64,000 nt of DNA from Xiphydria camelus (taxonomy: Eukaryota; Arthropoda; Insecta; Hymenoptera; Xiphydriidae). A program made the translations under genes and the position numbers. Positions 1 through 7,752 of this stretch are shown here, piece after piece (within the stretch, counting starts at the first letter, position 1; every line of letters starts with the position of its first letter). The stretch lies in NCBI GenBank assembly GCA_963678675.1, contig OY783197.1:4808400-4872399 (forward strand), in the 5' to 3' direction. The notes beneath the pieces are model-generated. The model did not search any database. It was given only the letters and a program-made list of their open reading frames with translations, and was not told the origin of the DNA.

Positions 1-1680
1 ACATATGTATGCATGATATCAACGTACGTAATATATTTCTAGCAATAATGATTAAACCAAAAATTCAAAAAGATAAGAAAATTAATAAAAAGGAATAAAT
101 ATCTAAAACCTAAAAATATCCTCTTTAAAAAAATATATTCCTAAGTTTTTAATAAAGGACCCCGCACAATCCTTATGCACTGGGTCCCGGTGGATTTGGT
201 TGGAATCTTCATCACATATGTTGTAGATCTTGTTCTGATCAAAAGTTATCATTGCCGCAACAACGGAAAACGGACAGTTTTTGAGTTTTGAGACCTTAAA
301 GTTTATACTTTTTGCTTTCCGTCATACGGTCTATTGAATCGAAATAATCGTATAAAATTAGGTTATCTGTGAATTTTGCTCAAAATCACGTATTTTGTAT
401 TTGGTGAGCTACCGATTCTGGTGTCACTCGGTCAGACAAAAAATAAGTTGCCGCTTTTTACTCGAAACCATACGCTCTTTTTCAGCCAATTCAAGCACGC
501 ATTCTAGATCATGTGCGCTCTTGTGAGCACGTGTTTGCCTCCATATACTTATGCGCGAGTGTGTGCGCGCATGTGCATAGATTTTAATTTTTTAATGTTT
601 GATTTTTCTAATCTTTTCTAATTTTTTTTCGTGTATCTGCATTGTTTATCGCACAAATCTTATGGAAACTGGTTCTGCACTAAAATCTTCCTGTACTTTA
701 CGTATATTGTAGTTTATAACCTCCTAATCAAAATTTACCATTGCCATAGACTCAAAAAATGGACCAAAGCTACGAGACTTTTAAGTAGTACACCTTTTAC
801 TTGCGTCCGTACGCTCTGCTGTATTAAACTAGTCTTATGGCTCTTAGATCCTCGTGAATATGTCTTACCTGCACGAATATTACAGGTCATGATCAGCTGT
901 TCAGATATCACCATAAATGCAAACTCAAAAAATAATCAGGTTCGAAACTCGGAGACTTTACAGTTTTCGTTCTTTACTTGCGATCTTACGTCATGAGTGT
1001 GGTATTTTACGCAACTCACCTGCATAGCATAGAAATGTTTTAATAGCAACTTTTTACCTCTTTTCAAACAGCCATCGCCTGAGCTCGTGGTCTATTTTGC
1101 GATTAACGTTAACGTAAACGTTATTATGCTCGGGCAATGGGTGTTCCAAAAGAGGTAAAGTTGATATTAAATATCAGACGTTGTAAACCCACATTCTAGA
1201 GGTCCATGCTTTGCAACTGACACATTATCGCAGTAATAGTTCGGCACACCAAATTGCCTTTTAGTTTTAATAGGCGAACTTGTTTCCAATCAGTCGCAAT
1301 CATCGCTCACTGCTTCTACAGATGAACAATTCCTGAAAGGTAAATAGCTCGAAAGAAGTACAAGTTATTTAACGCTGGAATAGTTGATACGGGAAGCGCG
1401 TATTGCAATTAATATACCGTGAGTGATAGACGCTCTGCGACAAGCCTGAAATTGTCCGATATCCACCGAGTCATCTTTTTACGGATAGAACACGAGTTAG
1501 ATGCTCTTCGGTTGCACCTGTGCAAGAGGACATGTAAAGAAAACCGTCAAAGACTTCATGAACATCTTCTAACCTACTCGTTGTGCAGTAACACTTAATA
1601 TCAGTGGAAGGGGAAGCAAAAGTTATTGACAAATCGGTTACCGGTTTTTAAACACTTGGGGAATTTCATCGAAGAAACCC
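1..1680. other. AT-rich intergenic stretch, diverged repeats
   Basis: No gene is supported here. Three segments, near 225-340, 700-825 and 880-1000, resemble one another: each has an 'atcaaaa-tta-cattgcc' type start and a later 'gagac-tt-aa-gt-ta' and 'cttgcgt-cgtacg-ct' type end. They may be old copies of one dispersed unit of about 150-200 bp. The longest open frame, at 631-996, runs through one of these copies and shows no domain, so I do not call it. Confidence 0.3.
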
Positions 1681-1684
1681 GACT

Positions 1685-1806
1685 GATTATTTCTTATTAC
1701 TTCTAAAAATTATTCACCATTATTCAAAAATTCACGATTTCGTGGTTAGACGCTTCGATCTCTCGAATTGACAGCTATCGGGAAATCAAACGTTTGACAC
1801 TTTTCA
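1685..1806 (-). repeat. Dispersed repeat, end-related to 2385-2520 and to the window end
   Basis: The reverse complement of this segment matches 63881-64000 almost base for base, including 'tttcccgatagctgtca', 'gatcgaagcgtctaa' and 'aagtaataagaaataatc'. The same core, 'gtcaattcgggtgatcgaagcgtctaac', occurs in both arms of the palindrome at 2283-2627. It is therefore one dispersed family. No coding capacity is visible. Confidence 0.75.
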
Positions 1807-1810
1807 CTCT

Positions 1811-1982
1811 TAGGGCTAGCGCATACATACAATTTTTTAGTTGTACAACTATTTAATTGTGTGCCATAAGTCTATGGGAATGTATGAACATGCACATACT
1901 ATCAACTCGATAGTATGTGTAAGTCGAGACGAGCATAAAAGTCGACTAAACAGTTTAGCGATGTATGTATGCGCTAGCCCTA
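1811..1982. mobile_element. Short MITE with 20 bp terminal inverted repeats
   Basis: The left end reads TAGGGCTAGCGCATACATAC and the right end is its exact reverse complement. The element is about 170 bp. The outer TA on both sides fits a TA target duplication, which would suggest a Tc1/mariner-type non-autonomous element. The flank on the right (1983-2040) recurs in inverted form at 6500-6528, without this MITE next to it. Confidence 0.75.
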
Positions 1983-2282
1983 ATGGTGCCCATCCACGTA
2001 TAGGCGGACTGCAGTCCCGAACTGTGAGCGATCCCGCCTTCAATCCAAATCAATAATCTCGGTCGAGATTATCGAATTAATAAAACCGTCCGACCGTCCG
2101 ACCGACCCTACGACCGAGAGTATCTATACAGGAATTGGAACGCCTTTGCATTCAATATAGTCAATACGAGATTTTGGCATTTCATACTTTCGCCACTGGT
2201 CTGCTGGTGTCGCCATCGTCCGGCCTTCATACTTACGTACACTTCCCTTTGTCGCGACGACCCGTGACCAGTCGGTATTTAT

Positions 2283-2627
2283 ACCGTATGTCCCACTCTG
2301 TACGGGCCAGTTTGAAGTTACCTTCGGGGAGGCTTGGTCGGTACTTAAGTCATTTAATACCGGTAGAAGTCGAGTCGGTAGTTAGAGTTGGTGTCAATTC
2401 GGGTGATCGAAGCGTCTAACTTCGAAATTATGAATTTGTGAATAATGGAAATTACTCACCATTATTCACAAATTCATAATTTTTAGGTTAGACGCTTCGA
2501 TCTCCCGAATTGACACCAACTCTAACTACCGACTCGACTTCTACAGGTATTAAATCACTCAAGTACCGACCAAGCCTCCCCGAAGGTAACTTCAAACTGG
2601 GGCCCGTACAGAGTGGGACATACGGTA
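2283..2627. repeat. Near-perfect palindrome, arms about 165 bp
   Basis: Arms 2283-2447 and 2458-2627 are reverse complements with few mismatches; the outer ends read 'accgtatgtcccactctgta' and its complement. The centre is about 10 bp. The arms contain the dispersed core also present at 1685-1806 and 63881-64000. A fragment of the same sequence ('taccggtaga-tcgagtcggtagtta') lies at 2996-3025. The overlapping 75-94 aa open frames on both strands are only a by-product of the symmetry. Confidence 0.85.
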
Positions 2628-3050
2628 CAAAGCCCAGCCGACGGTAAATTTTAAGGTCTCTGTAACTGTGCGGTTCTGCTCGGGACATCATGTTCGTGTG
2701 TACGAAGGCTCGCACACTGGAACGCGCTGCCCGTACAAGGCTTTAAAAAACGCTCCGTACTGCTTCGTACACGAATACAGTGAGCGTGTAGTAGGTATGT
2801 TCGTTCATCTCGGCGTAAAGCGAGCAGCGAAAACCCGTGCATCTTTATGTCTACCCCTCCACCCCTCAATTTTTACATCGAATTTTTTCAATAAATATAT
2901 GTATGGTTATAACCAAAATTATGCTTAGTTACACCATATAAATTGATTATTCTCTAATGATAGATTGATAACGACCAGAATAAATTTTTCATTTATACCG
3001 GTAGAGATCGAGTCGGTAGTTAAAGTTGGCTTACAGCCCATAAACGCTGT

Positions 3051-3177
3051 GCAGTTTATTCACTGTTTCGATAATTTTAAAAAATCGGTGCAAATCGAAT
3101 GCTATGTTATGAACATAATATCCGGTTCCGGTATCCGGTAATATTCGTTAAAATTACTGAAACGGTGAATAAACCGC
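3051..3177. repeat. Small fold-back element
   Basis: Inverted arms of about 30 bp: 'gcagtttattcactgtttcg' at 3051 and, complemented, 'gcggtttattcaccgtttca' ending at 3177. The spacer is about 65 bp and contains 'ccggttccggtatccgg'. It looks like a small MITE; no target duplication was identified. Confidence 0.6.
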
Positions 3178-3449
3178 ATAGTTTGTTTATTTACGATTTT
3201 TATGACTTCTTTCACGAACGAATTGTTCTGGGGAAAATGTAAATATTATCGAAACATTAATTATAAAATCTTTACATGTTGATGATTTTATTTATCATTC
3301 ATAATTTTTAAATCAGTCATCTAGGCTGAAAACATTTTTACCGATTTTCCGTTTATCATTGAGTGCGCTCTAGTTGCGAAATTCGATGTTCAATTGTTTT
3401 CAAACTGTTAACACGCGATACGTCGGCTGACAACAATGAATTTGTAGTG

Positions 3450-3597
3450 AAGGCCATCACACGTGAAAAAACGTAAGCAGTAACAGTAAGGATTGACCAA
3501 TCAGAAATATCATTCTTACGGAATTATGCTTAAACAGGTTTTCTGATTGGTCAATCCTTACTGTTACTGCTTACGTTTTTTCACGTGTGATGGCCTT
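3450..3597. mobile_element. Fold-back MITE with 58 bp arms
   Basis: The left arm (3450-3507) and right arm (3540-3597) are an essentially perfect inverted repeat starting 'aaggccatcacacgtgaaaa'. They contain 'gattgaccaatcag', a CCAAT-box-like palindrome. A single arm of the same family, in the orientation of the right arm, is at about 6071-6152. These could be the two ends of one larger composite spanning 3450-6152, or independent insertions. Confidence 0.85.
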
Positions 3598-3689
3598 GAC
3601 GCGCCACGCCGCTCTTTTCTCCGCCTTGTCGGAAACTACGCGATAAAGCGATCCTCCTTACCTGAGAACCCTGCCTACGTCACAACTAA

Positions 3690-3902
3690 GGGCCTTTGCA
3701 CACGACGTTTTTTAAACTAGCTGACGATGCGCGTCATACGCGATTAGGACGCTCAACAAATGCAAGGCAGTCGGCAAGTTGTGACTTTTACACACGATCC
3801 TTGCTAATGCAACCTGCTAATACGCGCTGATGACGCGCAGCGAACGCGTTCATCAAAAACGCGCGTCGTCAGCTAGTTTAAAAACGTCACGTGCAAAGGC
3901 CC
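3690..3902. mobile_element. MITE, PIF/Harbinger-like
   Basis: Inverted ends of about 45 bp start GGGCCTTTGCACACGACG on the left and GGGCCTTTGCACGTGACG on the right (complemented). The element is about 213 bp. It is flanked by TAA on the left and TTA on the right, which fits the TWA target preference of PIF/Harbinger MITEs. That assignment is an inference from ends only; no coding sequence is present. Confidence 0.7.
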
Positions 3903-4480
3903 TTACGGTTGCCAGCTTTATGGCAGCGTTCCGTGCCCCGAGGTACATAATATGTCGGTACCTCGTCGAACCTTTGTCTCACGGTGTACGGAATTTCGCC
4001 CGAAAGGCAGTCGGTCTTGAGCTTCAGATGCGTATAGTTGCGTATTTTTTTTTCTATCCACTAAAGTAAGTAGATAAAAAACCATACAATATAAATGTAT
4101 AATATTAATCAGCAATTCCTCAAAAAATAACAATACAGAGTGTTCAATATAAAGTAGTTACAGCCATATCTCATAACGGGAATCAACCAGACAGCGGTGT
4201 GTACACGAGTTTCATATCGGATATAAAATCAAAATGGAAGTCAGTTGAGAACGAGAAAGTTATACTGTAAAATGGCCGAAAAATGGAAAAAACATATATA
4301 TAATGTTTTTTCAACGCCTGAAGTAAACTTCAGTTCAATGTACAACCGAACACGCTTCAGGTCAATGCACAACCGAACTCGGCAATAATAACAACTGACC
4401 ACATTCTATCATTTAAAAAAATGTTTTACATTTATCTGGCAAAAGAACATGAAAGAAAATTAACGAAAAAAGAAATGAAA

Positions 4481-5820
4481 CCCCCCCCCCCCCCCAAAAA
4501 AAAACATCGACGATGTATGATAGCACGAATTAATAAAATAGCTTCCTTTACTAACAATAAGTAGTCATGTAACAACTTATTACATCTAAGCAGTTTTGCT
4601 ATTCAAAAACTAAAAGGGTTCATTTTTAAATAGCATTACATGAAAAGATAAGCAATTGCATGAAAAAAGTAATCGATAGAGAACGTGACAGGAAAAAACA
4701 GCTATATACGAATCACGAAAGATAATGAAAAAATTATGATAAAAAAGTAATGAAATCATTACCACCGAATTAATGAAAGCAAGTGTGTTGTCAAGGTTTC
4801 TTGAGCTAATGAGAGAAATAGTACATAATTCTATACAATGGTAAACTTTGCTACAAAGACTAAAAAACAATATAGAAGATAAGAAAACCAAATTCCACTG
4901 AAACTGAGAATATATTCAGTTCCCCTTCTGTACACAAACATGAGGGTCTACTGTGTTGCTTAAATGGTTAGTGAAAAGAGTATTTTTGATAATCGTATGA
5001 TCTCCATAAAAGTAGGGTACAATTAATTCGTGGCTTTGTATATCAGGAAATAAATCATTCGTGTTCTAATTAAAAGCTGTTACATGGGTTTCTCGTTTAA
5101 TAGGTCAAACTTTTAGTTATGTACAAATATGTGGAACTGAAAATATGAAAAACAACATTTTTAACCATACCAATTACGTGACTTCAGCTGGCCAGAGGCA
5201 ACTTTAGGTTCCTTTCACAGCAGCCTCAAAGTGTCTTTGACATGTAAGAGTTACAGTAAGCCAAGAATTAATTGTACCCTACTTTTATGGAAATCATACG
5301 ATTATCAAAAATACTCTTTTCACTAACTATTTAAGCAACACAGTAGACCCTTATGTTTGTGCACATAAGGGGAGAACTGAATATATTCTCAGCTTCAGTG
5401 GAATTTGGTTTTCTTATCTTCTATATTGTTTTTTAGTCTCTGTAGCAAAGTTTACCATTGTATAGAATTATGTACTATTTCTCTCATTAGCTCAAGAAAC
5501 CTTGACAACACACTTGCTTTCATTAATTCGGCGGTAATGATTTCATTACTTTTTTATCATAATTTTTTCATTATTTTTCGTGATTCGTATACTGCTGTTT
5601 TTTTCCTGTGACGTTCTCTATCGATTACTTTTTTCATGCAATAGCTTATTTTTTCATGTAATGCTATTTAAAAATGAACCCTTTTAGTTTTTGAATAGCA
5701 AAACTGCTTAGATGTAATAAGTTGTTACATGACTACTCATTGTTAGTAAAAGGAGCTATTTTATTAATTCGTGCTATCATACATCGTCGATGTTTTTTTT
5801 TTTGGGGGGGGTGGGGGGGG
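4481..5820. repeat. Large fold-back element, arms about 550 bp
   Basis: Left arm 4481-5035 and right arm about 5262-5820 are inverted copies at very high identity, separated by about 225 bp of unique sequence. Both outer ends carry a homopolymer (15 C at 4481, two G runs at 5804-5820). The same putative 68-93 aa peptide can be read outward from both arms, but it is low-complexity and hydrophobic and has no recognisable domain, so I do not call it coding. Confidence 0.85.
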
Positions 5821-5835
5821 TACCAAACACGTACA

Positions 5836-6528
5836 GTTCGCCTGCAGGCCTGTGCCTTCAGTCCGTCGAAACTGTTAAAAAACTGCGCGTGTATGGCGGT
5901 TGATCTGCAGTCCAGGCCTACCATGCTAAACTTTTATTGCTGTGAAAAATTATCTGTCAGTTGCATAGGTGCCCGGACGGTTCGAGGCTCCCACTCCACG
6001 GGCACCGCTACAGTGCCCTGGCGGTTAAGGCCAATCAGAAAGCCTGTTTAAGGACACCATCTTGGGTTGTAAGCATAATTCCATAAGAATGATATTTCTG
6101 ATTGGTCAATCCTTACTGTTGCTGCTAACGTTTTTTCACGTGTAATGGCCTTTAATGCTTCCTCTCGAGTGGCGCTTCTACGGCATTCGGGCGGTTTGGT
6201 ACTCGATATGTTTTATTTCCGATGTGCGAAAAAATTAGCGATATTGCTACACTGCCGTCCACAATTAAAAAGCGGTATCTACAGAAACAGTAAAATATCG
6301 AGAAAATTGATGCTGCAGTCCCGAACTTTGAGCGATCCCGCCTTCAGTCTGAACTGTGTGTGTATGGCGAATCATCCGGCGGCCTGCAGTCCCTTGACTG
6401 TCCGGCGATGGCCTGCAGTCCGCAACTGTTAAGTTGAAATGAACGTGTGTGTTTAATGGCAGTTCGGAACTGCAGATCAGAACTGTCAGTTCATGTACTG
6501 CAGTTCGCCTGTACGTGGATGGGCACCA
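5836..6528 (+). repeat. Degenerate 'ctgcagt' repeat region with a CCAAT arm inside
   Basis: The motifs 'ctgcagt', 'gaactgt' and 'gtgtatggcg' recur irregularly at 5870-5915 and 6312-6520, and the same text ('ggactgcagtcccgaactgt') occurs at 2007-2030. The part at 6071-6152 is a single arm of the 3450-3597 MITE family. The end (6500-6528) is the inverted counterpart of 1983-2015. No gene is supported. Confidence 0.5.
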
Positions 6529-6907
6529 TTAGGCAGGAGTCGGCCTAGCCTTACTGACGAGTCCACAGGCCGACTCCGGGACGAAACGCTCTATCGATAT
6601 CTGGGCGACGACACCCGAATACCCCTCCATTCAAGCGCTCAGCGGTTATTCCAACAATGCCAAGGACAAGATCCGTAGGCCATGTGCTCCCATCCCACAA
6701 ACTTAATCACACTCCAGCTTCGAATATGCGTCAGCAGCCTCAACTAATGTTAGCTAGGTCTCCAACCTCTTGTTCTGCAGGTTTATAACCGCATGGGTTG
6801 ATAACCGTTGAGGAGGTGGTTTAGTCGGTAGGCATTTCGATGAATCCGACATTACCTTTCCTTGGGTATCTTCGGAAGATTCCCCTCCTCGTCCCTTCAA
6901 AAAAAAA
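6529..6907 (+). mobile_element. Short non-autonomous retroelement with 5' hammerhead half and 3' poly-A
   Basis: The 5' end is homologous to the hammerhead region of the neighbour at 6942-7025, up to 'gacgacacccg', and then diverges. The 3' part has a structured tail: GAGGAGGTGG at about 6809 can pair with CCCCTCCTC near 6890, and 'gtcgg' with 'ccgac' inside it. It ends in nine A residues (6899-6907). This is what a SINE-like, internally deleted derivative of a non-LTR retrotransposon would look like. The copy starts at the base that corresponds to the predicted ribozyme cleavage position. The start codon present in the neighbour is changed here (ctggg instead of catgg). Confidence 0.6.
6554..6591 (+). 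ncRNA. Partial hammerhead ribozyme core (stem III partner missing)
   Basis: CTGACGA (6554-6560), stem II GTCC/GGAC (6561-6564 with 6579-6582), GAAA (6583-6586) and CGCTC follow the hammerhead consensus. Stem I is TTAGG/CCTTA with one mismatch (6529-6533 with 6549-6553). The strand that should close stem III upstream is absent because the copy begins at the cleavage position, so this copy should not cleave itself. Loop I and loop II contain an 11-nt perfect complement (GGAGTCGGCCT and AGGCCGACTCC). Confidence 0.7.
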
Positions 6908-6931
6908 TCGACACTCATAGAGGACGACAGC

Positions 6932-7007
6932 ACAGAGCGTCTAAGGTAGCAGTCGGCCGAGCCTTACTGACGAGTCCACAGACCGACTCCGGGATGAAAC
7001 GCTCTGT
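6932..7007 (+). ncRNA. Complete type III hammerhead ribozyme
   Basis: Every element of the hammerhead is present. Stem III: ACAGAGCG (6932-6939) pairs perfectly with CGCTCTGT (7000-7007). Cleavage triplet: G6939-T6940-C6941. Stem I: TAAGG (6942-6946) pairs with CCTTA (6962-6966). Core: CTGACGA (6967-6973), then GAAA (6996-6999). Stem II: GTCC (6974-6977) with GGAT (6992-6995), the last pair being a G-U wobble. The last A of GAAA faces T6940, as required. Predicted cleavage is between 6941 and 6942. An open stem III makes it type III. Loops I and II keep about 6 contiguous complementary bases. An ATG that opens a short frame starts eight bases downstream. Confidence 0.85.
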
Positions 7008-7014
7008 CGAAATC

Positions 7015-7155
7015 ATGGCGACGACACCCGTCTCTATAGTGGTGACTCCCACGAAAAAGAACATCATTCTGCAACCTTCATCAATGCCCTCGCTTTCCCG
7101 AAAGGAAAGCCCATTCAGTACGAGAGTTAGCAACGCCACAAAAAAGGTCATTTGA
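7015..7155 (+). CDS. Short open frame after the hammerhead, likely retroelement ORF start
   Basis: The frame starts with ATG at 7015 just after ribozyme stem III and encodes 46 residues, beginning MATTPVSIVVTP, rich in Thr, Ser, Pro and Lys, before TGA. The composition suits the disordered N-terminus of a non-LTR ORF1 (gag-like) protein, but no domain is visible. I chose this start because the preceding ribozyme defines the transcript 5' end. The sequence after about 7160 does not continue the element, so this is probably a 5' fragment. Its function is unknown. Confidence 0.35.
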   Translation: MATTPVSIVVTPTKKNIILQPSSMPSLSRKESPFSTRVSNATKKVI

Positions 7156-7159
7156 TATT

Positions 7160-7380
7160 TCCCTTTCTTATTGAAGTTATGTAGGTATAGATGCGGTACG
7201 TCTGGCACCTGGGAGCGGTTGTATTTACTTGTGTACATCTCTCCTGTACAGGTAAAAAGTGGGTATTTTGAAATAATTTTAAGATAAATTTTTTGTTCCT
7301 TTTCTTAATGCCTTTTTAGCGATATAAATTTATAGCCGGTAAACAGTTTTGTTGTTACTAACATTGAGCTAGGTCCAATT
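7160..7380. other. AT-rich spacer between retroelements
   Basis: No gene, inverted repeat or poly-A tail is recognised. The R1-like element begins at about 7381 where base composition changes abruptly to GC-rich. Confidence 0.5.
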
Positions 7381-7385
7381 GTAGT

Positions 7386-7450
7386 CCCCCCCGTGGTCGG
7401 CCACCTTGTCGTGGTGGGGGAGCTTACGGCCGGCGGCCGCGGTTCCCGAC
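7386..7450 (+). ncRNA. Possible HDV-like ribozyme at the 5' end of the non-LTR element
   Basis: The strands occur in the order of the HDV double pseudoknot. P1: C run 7386-7391 with GGGGG 7416-7420. P2: GTCGG 7396-7400 with CCGAC 7446-7450. P3: CCAC 7401-7404 with GTGG 7411-7414. P4: CGGCC 7427-7431 with GGCCG 7435-7439. HDV-like ribozymes are known at the 5' ends of R2 and several other non-LTR elements. The P1 register is uncertain because of the C run, and a catalytic C in J4/2 (7440-7445) cannot be confirmed by eye. GC-rich sequence folds easily, so this remains a candidate. Confidence 0.4.
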
Positions 7451-7752
7451 GGTACCAGTAGGGCGGGAGTTAACGGCGGGGGCCGCGGCTGCCGGTCAAC
7501 TAAGAGCCGACCGATCCCCCGTTGGGGGATCACCCTGGTGGCGGGTTGTCACCGGTGTCTCCCCGACCTTATGGGTGAGCTCAAGGTCAAGGCGTGGGCA
7601 ATCGTGCCGAGGACCCGCGTGGCACCAGAGTGTGGTGTCATGAACGGTGCTTTCGGGGTACCAGGCCGAACCCCGTCGTATTTAGGCCTTACACTGGTAA
7701 CCCGGCTCTGCCAGTGCGAACAGTCATTTCCGAGGAGATTCGTGGGAACAAT

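Noticed and set aside
4610..5611. Identical 68-93 aa peptides on opposite strands
   Set aside because: They are the same sequence in the two arms of a fold-back; hydrophobic low-complexity, no recognisable family.
5960..6010. 'ggttcgaggctcccactcc' resembling a tRNA B box
   Set aside because: No A box at the right distance and no cloverleaf could be drawn. No tRNA gene was found in the window.
3450..6152. One 2.7 kb composite element bounded by the CCAAT MITE arms
   Set aside because: The left side already has a complete fold-back MITE and the right side a single arm; independent insertions explain this equally well.
6942..6950. TAAGGTAGC, identical to part of the 28S rDNA R2 target site
   Set aside because: The match is only nine bases, the other hammerhead copy reads TTAGGCAGG, and there is no flanking 28S sequence. 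It is explained by stem I of the ribozyme.
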